A stretch of DNA of 64,000 bases from Dehalococcoidia bacterium UBA2160 (GTDB lineage Bacteria > Chloroflexota > Dehalococcoidia > Lucifugimonadales > UBA1123): positions 28,188-92,187 of the forward strand of contig DCWO01000139.1 in assembly GCA_002328865.1 (NCBI GenBank), given 5' to 3'. A program made the position numbers and the translations under genes. Numbering within the stretch: the first letter of the stretch is position 1; each line of letters opens with the position of its first letter. The notes under the pieces were generated by a model, which did no database searches, had not been told where the DNA came from, and worked only from the letters and a program-made list of their open reading frames with translations. Of the stretch, positions 8,124 through 16,613 are shown piece by piece.

Positions 8124-9044
8124 TTGGAATTCATAATCGACACCTGGAATTTGGTAATCATCCAGCCGATGATCAATGGCTTGGTGATGTTGTACAGTGT
8201 ATTCTTCAGCAACTTCGGCATCGCTGTGATCGCGTTCACGCTGATTGTCCGGATGATCATGATCCCCTTGTCCGTCAAGCAGAGCCGTCAGATCAAGTCA
8301 ATGGGCGCACTTCAGCCGCTGATGAAGGAGATCCAGGCAAAGCACAAAAACGACAAGCAGCGGGCATCCCAAGAGACGATGCGCCTGTACAAGGACCACG
8401 GAGTCAACCCGCTGGGTTGCCTGGGACCGATGTTCATCCAGTTCCCGATTTGGATCGGCCTGTACCAGGCGATCCTGCAAACGGTGCCTTCGAATCCCGA
8501 GAGCCTCGTCGGCCTGTCCCGTCACCTGTATGGCTGGCTTCCGCAGGTTCACAAGGTAGTGCCGATCGACAGTTCGTTCCTCTGGCTGGACCTGGCCAAG
8601 CCAGATCCTTCGCCGTTCATTATGCCCATTTTGGTGGGCGGCTCGATGTTCGTAATGCAGAAGATGTCGAGCATGCCGGCCGCGGACGACCGGCAGGCAT
8701 CGACAAATCGTATGATGTTGTGGATGATGCCGCTGATGTTCGGTTTCTTCACGCTGAATTTCCCGAGCGGACTGGCAGTGTATTGGGTGGTTTCAAACGT
8801 GATTGGGGTGGCGATTCAGGGGTTCATCACTGGTTGGGACCCGCTGAAGAACCTGTTCGCCTTCGGGCGCGCCGCCGATCAGGCGAGTACGGTCAGCACG
8901 ACGCCTTCGCTGGCTTTGCCCACCGAGGAGACGGTAATCAATGACGGAGATAGTAATAACGGCCAAGACAGTGGACGAAGCAATCGAGCTCGCCCTAAAG
9001 GAGCTCGACGCCGAGCGCGCCGAGGTAGAAATAGACGTCGTTAG
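8124..9044 (+). CDS. yidC: Membrane protein insertase YidC
   Basis: A 306-residue polytopic insertase of the Oxa1/YidC/Alb3 family, of the short Gram-positive type lacking the large N-terminal periplasmic domain. Family marks are the first helix with the substrate-contacting Arg43 (TLIVRMIMIPLS), the cytoplasmic hairpin with QPLMKEIQAKHKNDKQR, GCLGPMFIQFPIWIGLY, and the last helices with GFFTLNFPSGLAVYW. The C-terminal tail is very Arg-rich, as in YidC proteins that bind ribosomes. The start is TTG at 8124. The last 104 bases overlap jag in another frame. Confidence 0.96.
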   Translation: MEFIIDTWNLVIIQPMINGLVMLYSVFFSNFGIAVIAFTLIVRMIMIPLSVKQSRQIKSMGALQPLMKEIQAKHKNDKQRASQETMRLYKDHGVNPLGCLGPMFIQFPIWIGLYQAILQTVPSNPESLVGLSRHLYGWLPQVHKVVPIDSSFLWLDLAKPDPSPFIMPILVGGSMFVMQKMSSMPAADDRQASTNRMMLWMMPLMFGFFTLNFPSGLAVYWVVSNVIGVAIQGFITGWDPLKNLFAFGRAADQASTVSTTPSLALPTEETVINDGDSNNGQDSGRSNRARPKGARRRARRGRNRRR

Positions 9045-9576
9045 CCGAGGCAAGGCTGGCATACTCGGGATCGGCAGTGAGCCGGCCAAGGTGCGGGCGG
9101 TTCTTCTGGATGCTCCGTCCGACATTGTCACGACGACCACCGAGGTGCTCGACAAAGTTGTGTCGTTGCTCGGAGTTGACGTGGTCACCTCGCTGACCAA
9201 CGCCGAGAAAGAAGACCTCGGCGGTCCAGCTTTCGACATCGAAGGTGACGACGCCGGGCTGCTCATCGGACGGCGAGGCGAAACCCTGAAGTCGCTCCAG
9301 TTCCTCGTCAAGTACATGGTCAGCCAGCGACTGGGCGTCAACGCCAACCTTCAGGTGGACGTCGAAGGCTACCAGGAGCGCAGGAACCAGGCTCTGGCCA
9401 ACATGGCCCGTCGCGTGGCGCAGCGCGTACTGGATTCAGGGAACCCCATCAGCCTGGAGCCAATGCCAGCCAACGAACGGCGAATCGTTCACCTGACCCT
9501 CGCGGACCACGCACACGTCACCACGGAGAGCGCTGGCTCCGGCGTGGCCAGGCAGGTTGTGGTGCACCCCAAGTAG
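8941..9576 (+). CDS. jag: RNA-binding protein Jag (KhpB)
   Basis: A 211-residue RNA-binding protein with the usual three parts: Jag_N (about 1-55, with EIDVVSRGKAGILGIG), a KH domain with GRRGE at 110-114, and an R3H domain with Arg180 and His184 in ERRIVH. Jag/KhpB works with KhpA on mRNAs tied to cell division and envelope synthesis in Gram-positive bacteria. ATG at 8941 has GAGGAG nine bases upstream and the N-terminus aligns with the family, so the 104-base overlap with yidC looks real. Confidence 0.95.
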   Translation: MTEIVITAKTVDEAIELALKELDAERAEVEIDVVSRGKAGILGIGSEPAKVRAVLLDAPSDIVTTTTEVLDKVVSLLGVDVVTSLTNAEKEDLGGPAFDIEGDDAGLLIGRRGETLKSLQFLVKYMVSQRLGVNANLQVDVEGYQERRNQALANMARRVAQRVLDSGNPISLEPMPANERRIVHLTLADHAHVTTESAGSGVARQVVVHPK

Positions 9577-9648
9577 CCGCTTCAACCAAAGCGCGCCGAC
9601 TTTCATTGACGACGCTGACCAGGTTCGAGATCGAGCGGGTGCAGAGTC

Positions 9649-10482
9649 ATGTCGAGTCCCATCAAGCCCGATGTCGTAGTGGTGGGCAACGTCACCAAGG
9701 ACTTGACCAAGGAAGGTTATGTCCTGGGAGGCGGGGTCTCTTACGCTGCGTTGACTGTCAAAGCGCTCGGATTGAATCCCGCGGTGGTCACGAGTTGCGG
9801 CATCGATGTGGATCCCTCGGCGCTCCTGCAGGGGATTCCGGCTCATGTTGTCCCTTCTAATTCGACCACGACCTTCGTTAACTCGTACCACGGCGGCCGT
9901 AGGCGTCAAGTGATCAAAGCTGTAGCCAACGTCATATTCGCGGCCGATGTCCCGGACGATTGGCGCGCGGCGCCGCTCGTGCTGCTGGCGCCGATCGCCC
10001 GCGAGATCGACGACTCCATCCTGGACGCGTTTCACTCGGCCACTGTCGCGGCGTCCATCCAGGGCTGGGTCAGAGATTGGGACGATCAAGGCAACGTCTT
10101 CTCGAAACCTTGGGACGGAGGGCGCGTGCTGGAGCGAATCGACGCCGTCCAGTTCTCCGACGATGACGACGTGCCGTCTGAGCAGATCGCCCAATGGAAT
10201 GAGCGTTGCCCTGTACTCCTCAATACCCGTGGCTCCAAGGGCTGCCGGATATGGACCCGTGGGGCTTGGCGCGATCTGCCTGCCTTTTCGGCAAATGAAG
10301 TAGATCCGACCGGCGCGGGGGATGTGTTCTCGGCGGCGTACCTGGTAAGATTTCGAGAATCCGAAGACGAGCTGGACGCGGCCAGGTTTGCTGGCTGCGC
10401 AGCCAGCTTCTGCGTAGAACGCCAAGGCGTCGAAGGTATCCCAAACCGGGTCCAGATTGAGGCTCGACTCAGAAGGAAATGA
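9649..10482 (+). CDS. PfkB-family carbohydrate kinase
   Basis: A 277-residue ribokinase-fold sugar or nucleoside kinase. The N-terminus VVVVGNVTKDLT and GGGVSYAAL form the family's first signature, and DPTGAGDVFSAAYL (219 onward) is the second, carrying the catalytic Asp and anion hole. The substrate cannot be read from sequence. It is short compared with typical 300-residue members because the lid region is reduced. It follows jag by 72 bases on the same strand. A 353-codon frame on the opposite strand is a shadow. Confidence 0.88.
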   Translation: MSSPIKPDVVVVGNVTKDLTKEGYVLGGGVSYAALTVKALGLNPAVVTSCGIDVDPSALLQGIPAHVVPSNSTTTFVNSYHGGRRRQVIKAVANVIFAADVPDDWRAAPLVLLAPIAREIDDSILDAFHSATVAASIQGWVRDWDDQGNVFSKPWDGGRVLERIDAVQFSDDDDVPSEQIAQWNERCPVLLNTRGSKGCRIWTRGAWRDLPAFSANEVDPTGAGDVFSAAYLVRFRESEDELDAARFAGCAASFCVERQGVEGIPNRVQIEARLRRK

Positions 10483-10621
10483 CATCCTCAAAGCCATCTG
10501 TTTCGACTGTGACAGCTTAGCGGCGTTCGTTCTGGCATCGGACGCAGCATGAATCGATGTTTCTCGGCATCATGATCCGATAGACTCGGCCCGACAACGA
10601 CTCATCAGAACCGGAAGGCAG

Positions 10622-11398
10622 TTGACGGTGGAAAACAAACGCGTCACGTTGGCGCCTCTTGACCGGGTAGCGGTTGTTACACTGCGGTGGCAAGATGGCG
10701 ACGGCCGAATCGACAACCCGATAGCTTTCGACATTGCCGACGTCTGCGCCGAAGTGAGACAGGACGACTCCGTTTGGGTTGTCGTCCTGACCGCTGACGG
10801 CGCCGAATTCTGTGGCGGGACCGATCCGGCCGCACTCCGTGCCGCCCAGACTGACGCCGCAGCGATCGAGACGCTCCGTGTGGCTGACGCTATCGCGGCC
10901 ATAGAGAAGCCGGTTGTTTGCGCCATCAACGGCGACGCCGTCGACCAGGGTCTCGAGATTGCACTCGCATGCGACCTGCGTGTTGCGTCAACCGGGGCGA
11001 CGCTCGGGATGACGCAACTCGAACGCGGTTCGATGCCTTGGGATGGTGGGACACAGCGCCTGCCAAGATTGATCGGCCGGAGCAGGGCAACCGAGATGCT
11101 GCTGACATCCAGGTTGGTGTCGGCGGACGAAGCCGAGAACATCGGGTTGGTCAACTCGGTTGTCGGGCCGTCACAACTCCAAGACAAGGCGATCGAACTC
11201 GCATCCGTCATCGCTTCTCACGGCCCAATTGCCCTCAGATACGTCAAAGAAGCAGTTCTGAACGGTCTCGATCTAACCGTGGAACAGGGCCTGAGTCTCG
11301 AGGCCGACCTCAGCTTTTTGCTGCAAAGCACCAAAGACAGGTCAGAAGGCCTGTCATCGTTCTTGGCGAGACGAAAGCCTGAATACAGTGGCGAATAG
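10622..11398 (+). CDS. Enoyl-CoA hydratase/isomerase family protein
   Basis: A 258-residue crotonase-fold protein from TTG at 10622, preceded by GGAAGG; GTG at 10628 is an alternative. The oxyanion-hole regions AEFCGGTDPAAL and INGDAVDQGLEIALACDLRVAS are present and give the CoA-thioester fold. Of the two glutamates used for hydration, the first is present in GLEIAL but the second position reads Gln (GMTQLERG instead of the usual P-E). It may therefore be an isomerase, hydrolase or weak hydratase. It is followed at once by a second crotonase gene and an acyl-CoA ligase, which suggests a carboxylic-acid degradation operon. Confidence 0.85.
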   Translation: MTVENKRVTLAPLDRVAVVTLRWQDGDGRIDNPIAFDIADVCAEVRQDDSVWVVVLTADGAEFCGGTDPAALRAAQTDAAAIETLRVADAIAAIEKPVVCAINGDAVDQGLEIALACDLRVASTGATLGMTQLERGSMPWDGGTQRLPRLIGRSRATEMLLTSRLVSADEAENIGLVNSVVGPSQLQDKAIELASVIASHGPIALRYVKEAVLNGLDLTVEQGLSLEADLSFLLQSTKDRSEGLSSFLARRKPEYSGE

Positions 11399-11414
11399 TG
11401 CGGACGGAGGACAG

Positions 11415-12152
11415 GTGACGGCTGACGAGACGACGGTTCTATATGCGAAGGACGGCCCCGTTGCCCGGATCGTCCTCAACCGTCCGAAACAGATCAACGC
11501 ATTCAACGTGCAAATGCGCGACGACCTGTTTGCCGCTCTGGAAGCGGCCAAAGACGATCCCGACGTCAGGGCCGTCCTGATCTCAGGCGCCGGCGACAGA
11601 GGATTCTGCGCCGGAGCGGACCTCACGGAATTCGGATCCACACCCTCCCAGGCCATAGCCAGGCAGGTGCGTTGGGAGCGGGACCTCTGGGGCCTGTTCC
11701 TGACTTTCACAAAACCGCTTGTGGCCGCCCTCCATGGCTTCGTGATCGGTTCCGGTGTCGAGATCGCATGCCTCTGCGACATCAGGATCGCCTCCGAGAG
11801 CGCCACGTTCCGCATGCCGGAAACGGCGCTGGGAATGGTTCCGGCCGCCGGCGGCAGTCAGACTCTGCCCAGAGTCATGGGGCAGGGCGACGCGATGGAG
11901 ATGCTGTTGGCCAACACGCGGGTTTCGGCGTCGGGGGCGATATCGACAGGACTCGTGCACGAGGTCGTGTCCGACGAAGATCTGGACGCGACGGCGATGG
12001 CCACGGCCAGCTACTTGGCCTCACGGCCTCCCGACGCGGTCGCGGCGATCAAACAGGCTGTTTTGACCGGCATGGACCTCCCAATCGCGCAAGGACTCGC
12101 ACTGGAGCGCCGACTTGCGGCGCGATTGACGGCCGGAATGTCGGAAGGGTAG
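11415..12152 (+). CDS. Enoyl-CoA hydratase
   Basis: A 245-residue crotonase-fold enzyme. GTG at 11415 is chosen because GGAGGACA lies directly upstream and it avoids overlap with the previous gene; the frame itself opens at 11388. Both hydratase glutamates appear to be present, in GSGVEIACLCD and RMPETALG, and the oxyanion hole reads RGFCAGADL. It probably hydrates an unsaturated acyl-CoA in the same pathway as its neighbours. The pair of unlike crotonases side by side suggests a division of labour rather than simple duplication. Confidence 0.9.
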   Translation: MTADETTVLYAKDGPVARIVLNRPKQINAFNVQMRDDLFAALEAAKDDPDVRAVLISGAGDRGFCAGADLTEFGSTPSQAIARQVRWERDLWGLFLTFTKPLVAALHGFVIGSGVEIACLCDIRIASESATFRMPETALGMVPAAGGSQTLPRVMGQGDAMEMLLANTRVSASGAISTGLVHEVVSDEDLDATAMATASYLASRPPDAVAAIKQAVLTGMDLPIAQGLALERRLAARLTAGMSEG

Positions 12153-12219
12153 TGGAAACGAAGCCATATTGATGGTAGGCTATCGGGCGAATCTTCGACC
12201 AGGGGGCCCGTACTAGGAA

Positions 12220-13788
12220 ATGAATATCACCGAGTTTCTCGCCATATCGGCCGCCATCGTTCCCGATCGACCGGCTATGGTGTTCGAAGACCGGACAACG
12301 ACATTCGAACAGTTGCAGTCCCGTGTCAACAAACTTGCAAACGGCATGGCGGAACTTGGGGTCGGCGCGGGAGACCGGGTCGCGTTTCTCCACGTCAACA
12401 CCGACCACTACGTCGAGGCATGCTTCGCCGCCGCGAAGCTGGACGCGGTGTTTGTTCCGCTCAACTTCCGCGCCCGCGGCGAAGAGCTTTCGTACATGAT
12501 CAACGACTCCACGCCGAAAGTTCTGTTCCTAGGGCCCAGATACGCCGACCTCGTCAAGTCGTTCGCCGATGAAACCGAAAGCGTCGAGCACTACATCTGC
12601 ATGGAGACCGAACTGGAAGGGTGGACGTCCTACGACGCCCTTTTGAACGAATCTTCCGACGAGGAAAGGTACCCCGAGGCGGGCGACGACGATCTGGCCG
12701 TAATCATGTTCACGGCCGGAACGACCGGATCCCCCAAGGGTGTAATGCTCTCCCATGAGAGCTTCTCGTCGTACATCCTCAGCAACGTTTCTCCGGCGGA
12801 CCCTGATGTCGATGAACGGAATATCCTGACCGTGCCGCTCTATCACATCGCCGGAATGCAGGCGGTAGTGTCGGCCGTCTACGCTGGCCGGACGCTGATC
12901 ATTCAGCGTCAGTTCGATGCGCTCGGCTGGATGCAGCTTGTCGAAGAGCACAAGGTCGACCGGGCGATGATGGTGCCGACCATGCTGAAACTCCTGATGG
13001 ACCACGAAGAGTTCCATTCTCACGATCTGAACAGCCTCAAAGTCATCACCTACGGCGCGGCGCCGATGCCCATCCAAGTGATCAAACGAGCCATCGAGGA
13101 GCTGCCTAACGCTCACTTCATTAATGCGTTTGGACAGACCGAAACGGCTGCGACGATCACGATGCTGCCTCCCGAAGACCACATCTTGACTGGCACGCCC
13201 GAGGAGATAGACCGGAAACTCAAGCGTCTTTCCTCCATCGGAAAGCCGTTGGTGGACGTGGAAGTTCGGATCGTCGACGAGGACGGAGAGCAGTTGGACG
13301 TCGGCGAAACCGGTGAGATCGTCGCCAGCGGAGCCCGTCTGATGAAAGGTTACTGGCACATGGAAGCCGCCACCAAAGAGGCAATCCGCGGCGGATGGCT
13401 CTATACCGGAGACCTTGGGTACATGGACCCCGACGGCTACATCTTCCTCTCAGGGCGAGCAAAGGATTTCATCAAACGGGGCGGCGAGATGATATCGCCG
13501 GAAGAGGTGGAGCAGGTCCTGCAATCGCATCCAGCCATCGACGAGGCGGCGATCATCGGCATTCCCGATCTCGACTGGGGCGAGCGCGTCCGAGCCATCG
13601 TCGTGGCCAAACGAGGCCAAACGGTCGAGGAAGCCGAGATCATCGAGTACTGCCGCCAGCACCTGGCCAGCTACAAGAAACCCGAATCGGTGGTTTTGAC
13701 GGACGAGCTCCCGCGAAATCCGCTTGGCAAGGTCTTGAAGCGAGTGCTCAGAGAGCAGTACGCGGAACCGATCGGCGCCGCAGACTAG
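12220..13788 (+). CDS. Acyl-CoA ligase (AMP-forming, FadD/FadK-like)
   Basis: A 522-residue ANL-superfamily ligase that activates a carboxylic acid to its CoA thioester through an acyl-adenylate. The P-loop-like motif is MFTAGTTGSPKGVMLSH, followed by the aromatic motif region INAFGQTETAATI, the hinge with YTGDLGYMDPDGYIFLSGR, and the C-terminal catalytic Lys in PRNPLGKVLKR. Chain length and motifs fit medium- or long-chain ligases, but the acid is unknown. It follows two crotonase genes and likely supplies their substrate. A repeat-like element follows its stop. Confidence 0.92.
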   Translation: MNITEFLAISAAIVPDRPAMVFEDRTTTFEQLQSRVNKLANGMAELGVGAGDRVAFLHVNTDHYVEACFAAAKLDAVFVPLNFRARGEELSYMINDSTPKVLFLGPRYADLVKSFADETESVEHYICMETELEGWTSYDALLNESSDEERYPEAGDDDLAVIMFTAGTTGSPKGVMLSHESFSSYILSNVSPADPDVDERNILTVPLYHIAGMQAVVSAVYAGRTLIIQRQFDALGWMQLVEEHKVDRAMMVPTMLKLLMDHEEFHSHDLNSLKVITYGAAPMPIQVIKRAIEELPNAHFINAFGQTETAATITMLPPEDHILTGTPEEIDRKLKRLSSIGKPLVDVEVRIVDEDGEQLDVGETGEIVASGARLMKGYWHMEAATKEAIRGGWLYTGDLGYMDPDGYIFLSGRAKDFIKRGGEMISPEEVEQVLQSHPAIDEAAIIGIPDLDWGERVRAIVVAKRGQTVEEAEIIEYCRQHLASYKKPESVVLTDELPRNPLGKVLKRVLREQYAEPIGAAD

Positions 13789-13826
13789 CGCCTCTATCCT
13801 ATGCCGAAACTCAACTTAGTCCGTCC

Positions 13827-13880
13827 GTCCTGAGTCCCGACGCATCGGGATCCCGGCTTTGTCGGGACCTGCCGAAGGAC
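13827..13880. repeat. REP-like palindromic intergenic element
   Basis: Two GC-rich inverted repeats lie back to back between convergent genes. GTCCCGA (13834-13840) pairs with TCGGGAC (13862-13868), with inner CCCGA/TCGGG and CCCG/CGGG hairpins, and the flanks TCCT and AGGA are also complementary. The layout is typical of dispersed REP-type elements and may also terminate transcription from both sides. I saw only this copy in the window. Confidence 0.5.
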
Positions 13881-13986
13881 CCCGACGTGCCAAGTATCGC
13901 CACGCGACCAGCGAGCGCCGACAACATTAGCTGAAATTCCTTCACTGACTGCCCCCAGGAACTGTCCCGCGAGGGTGTGGCGGCGA

Positions 13987-15258
13987 TCAGCCTTCCGGCG
14001 CCTCGATCTTGTCGAATCCGGCGTACGGCCTCAGCACCTCAGGGACGGCGACTGAGCCGTCTTCCTGCTGATAATTCTCAAGCACGGCGATCATGACTCG
14101 CGACAACGCCAGTCCCGATCCGTTCAGCGTATGCACGAACCTCGGCCTGGCCCCTTGCTCCGGACGATATCGAATCATAGCTCGACGGGCTTGGTAGTCG
14201 GTGCAGTTCGAGCAAGAACTGACCTCCAGCCATTCCTCCGCTCCCGGCGCCCACAACTCGATGTCGAAGGACTTAACCGCCGGGGCGGACATGTCGCCAG
14301 TGCACAGCTCCAGCACTCGATACGGGATCTCCAGCATCGCAGCGACACTCTCCGCGTCCGCGACCAGCTTCTGAAGCTCCTCGGTGGACGTTTCGGGTTC
14401 CACGAACTTGTACATCTCCACCTTCTCGAACTGGTGGACTCGCTTGATGCCCCGCGTGTCGCGGCCCGCGGAGAACTTCTCACGTCGCCAGCACGGCGTG
14501 TGAGCGACATAGTTCAAGGGCAGGGTCCCAGCGTCCAGGATTTCGTCCCTGTGCAGGCTGGTGATGCCGGCCTCTGCCGTCGGCAGCATCCAGAGATCGT
14601 CCTCTTCGTCGTGATACATCTCTTCTTGAAAATGAGGCAAGTGTCCGCTGGCGGTCATCGTGTCTCGGCCAACCATATACGGCAGATAGACCTCTGTGTA
14701 GCCGTGCTCTCTGCTGTGGAGGTTCAGCATCCACGTGATCAGCGCTCGTTGAAGCGCGGCGCCCTTTCCGTGGAGCACGAAGAACCGCGAGCCGGACAGC
14801 TTGACTCCGCGTTCGAAGTCGATGACGTTAAGCGATGGGCCTAGCTCCCAGTGCGGTTTCTGCTCGAAGCTCTGCTCGCGCGGTTCGCCAACGGAGCGGA
14901 CCACGACGTTGGAGGACTCATCCAACCCCACGGGCGCGTCATCTTGCGGGATGTTGGGGATCGAAAGCAATATCTCGTTCAGTTGTTCGTCGAAGTCGCG
15001 CAGCGCCCCTTCAAGCTGCTTGATGCGGCCGCCTACCTGGCGCATCTCGTCGATCAGTTCCTGCGGTCGATCCTTGGAGCGACCGATCTCGCGGCTGACA
15101 TCGTTTCGACGAGAGCGGAGTTCGTCCGCCTCGACGATGGCGGCGCGCCGTTGCCGGTCGAGGTCGAGAACCACGTCTAACGGCGCATCGTGACCGCGAT
15201 TTTGCATGGCGGTGCGGACCAGATCGGTGTGGTCTCGAATGGTTTCTATGCTAATCAA
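13987..15258 (-). CDS. serS: Seryl-tRNA synthetase
   Basis: A 423-residue class II synthetase that charges tRNA-Ser with serine, and tRNA-Sec where present. The N-terminal coiled-coil arm (about 25-105) carries the long charged helices that hold the tRNA. The TxE loop is TAEAG in LPTAEAGITSL, motif 2 is CWRREKFSAGRDTRG with FEKVEMYKF, and motif 3 is NGSGLALSRVMIAVLEN. Length is normal. It follows the SelA-like gene by 49 bases on the same strand, so the two are probably co-transcribed. Confidence 0.97.
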   Translation of the reverse strand: MISIETIRDHTDLVRTAMQNRGHDAPLDVVLDLDRQRRAAIVEADELRSRRNDVSREIGRSKDRPQELIDEMRQVGGRIKQLEGALRDFDEQLNEILLSIPNIPQDDAPVGLDESSNVVVRSVGEPREQSFEQKPHWELGPSLNVIDFERGVKLSGSRFFVLHGKGAALQRALITWMLNLHSREHGYTEVYLPYMVGRDTMTASGHLPHFQEEMYHDEEDDLWMLPTAEAGITSLHRDEILDAGTLPLNYVAHTPCWRREKFSAGRDTRGIKRVHQFEKVEMYKFVEPETSTEELQKLVADAESVAAMLEIPYRVLELCTGDMSAPAVKSFDIELWAPGAEEWLEVSSCSNCTDYQARRAMIRYRPEQGARPRFVHTLNGSGLALSRVMIAVLENYQQEDGSVAVPEVLRPYAGFDKIEAPEG

Positions 15259-15307
15259 CGTTCACCTTCGTACCGGAGTAGATGTTTGTGGCTTGCGCCA
15301 TGGCGTG

Positions 15308-16429
15308 TCAGGAGAGGATCTCTCGTAAACGCTGAGCGATGATCTGCTCGCCGTTTTCTTTGAGGGTCAGCATTCGGACGGCGAGCCCGTTGTCATCCTG
15401 GTGTTCTCGGACCCATATGCTCGGGTTCCCCGCTCGGAGTTCTTCGATGACGTCACCCGCTGTCTTGCCGACGACATCGGCGTCTATCTCTATGAACAGT
15501 CCTTCCGCCGGTCCATGGGCGGGGTAGTCGGACAGCGTTATGCCGCTCAAACCAGTGAGATCGGACCTGAGGGCCGAGATCCGCACCTCGTAGGCGGCGA
15601 AACGGTCCTCATGATTCATGGTCAGCCACTCGCGAAGCGCGCCGTAGACCGCGACGACCTCCTGGCGGTCCACCTTCATGGGACGTCCGAAGGAGCGGAC
15701 AGAAGAGTCCTCGAATCCGATGAAGCTGTGCTTGCGCGCAACGTCCACGAGTTCTTTGCGGCCTGTGAGCACCCCGCTGGAGTTTACGGCCCCGAAGTAT
15801 TTGGCGCCGTAAGCGACCAGGTCTGCGCCCATGTTTACGTACGCGCTAAGAAGGTCGGTCGGGTAAACTTGTCCGGCTGCATCGACGATGATCGGCACAT
15901 CGTGAGCGTGGCCGATCTCGATGACGGTCTCGATCGGCAACGCGCCCGGCGTGCGGTCTCCCGGCGCCAGGTAGTGGATCGCGGCGGTGTTGGGGCCGAT
16001 TGCCGCCTCGAGTTGGTCGACGGTAGTCCGGTCTTCATCGCCGATCTCTACTAGTTTGCCGCCCGGAATCGTCATGCATCGATCGTACTTGACCCGAAGC
16101 TGGCGTTGGATCAGTATTTCGCTTCGCATCCCTGTCGTATCCGGCATGCGCTCGATGTTGTCTTGATTGTCGCCCGAAATGATCGCGGCCGCTCCAACGG
16201 CCAAAGCCGCGGAGCATCCCGAGGTGACCAGAGCCGCTTCGACGCCAAGCATGTCAGCGATGCGGTGACCGACGCTGTCCATCAGTTCGCCGAGATTGAC
16301 GTAGAACTCCTCGGAGTCGTCCATCAATGTGCGCACCGTCTCGGATGGTGTGCCGCCGCCGAGCAGCGTTCGATTGCCCTGCGCGTTCAGCACGGGTCTG
16401 ACGTTCAACTCTTCGAAGATGCTGGCCAT
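15308..16429 (-). CDS. SelA-like PLP-dependent enzyme (DgaE/SelA family)
   Basis: A 373-residue fold type I PLP enzyme from ATG at 16429, which has GGAGG upstream; four more codons are open. It resembles bacterial L-seryl-tRNA(Sec) selenium transferase and the related DgaE ammonia-lyase group: NAQGNRTLLGGG near the N-terminus, ALVTSGCSAALAVG for phosphate binding, DAAGQVYP, and the PLP lysine in AYGAKYFGAVNSSGVL. It lacks the separate N-terminal domain of bacterial SelA and is about 90 residues shorter, which favours a DgaE- or SelA-like metabolic lyase. Its position upstream of serS is suggestive, but no selB, selD or tRNA-Sec is in the window. Confidence 0.8.
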   Translation of the reverse strand: MASIFEELNVRPVLNAQGNRTLLGGGTPSETVRTLMDDSEEFYVNLGELMDSVGHRIADMLGVEAALVTSGCSAALAVGAAAIISGDNQDNIERMPDTTGMRSEILIQRQLRVKYDRCMTIPGGKLVEIGDEDRTTVDQLEAAIGPNTAAIHYLAPGDRTPGALPIETVIEIGHAHDVPIIVDAAGQVYPTDLLSAYVNMGADLVAYGAKYFGAVNSSGVLTGRKELVDVARKHSFIGFEDSSVRSFGRPMKVDRQEVVAVYGALREWLTMNHEDRFAAYEVRISALRSDLTGLSGITLSDYPAHGPAEGLFIEIDADVVGKTAGDVIEELRAGNPSIWVREHQDDNGLAVRMLTLKENGEQIIAQRLREILS

Positions 16430-16557
16430 GGGCGCCTCCATTGGGCTGTCGGATTGCAGGATATTCTATGGCTACGGCTGAGCCTGCGCAACCCTCGGCG
16501 GACCAGACTCCCCGATCTGGGTTCGACATGCTGGAGGCGGGCTCGTCAGCATCAGCG

Positions 16558-16563
16558 TATAAT
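16558..16563 (+). promoter_or_regulatory. Candidate -10 box for the 121-residue gene
   Basis: A perfect TATAAT lies 51 bases before the start at 16614. No convincing -35 is seen 17 bases upstream, so confidence is low. It points away from the divergent SelA-like gene. Confidence 0.35.
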
Positions 16564-16613
16564 TGCCAGGGGTCGCCTGACGGACGGCGGCAGTGTGCAG
16601 CAGGAGGGTTACG

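Noticed and set aside
9436..10497. Minus-strand frame of 353 codons over the sugar kinase
   Set aside because: Antisense shadow of the PfkB gene, which has clear family motifs.
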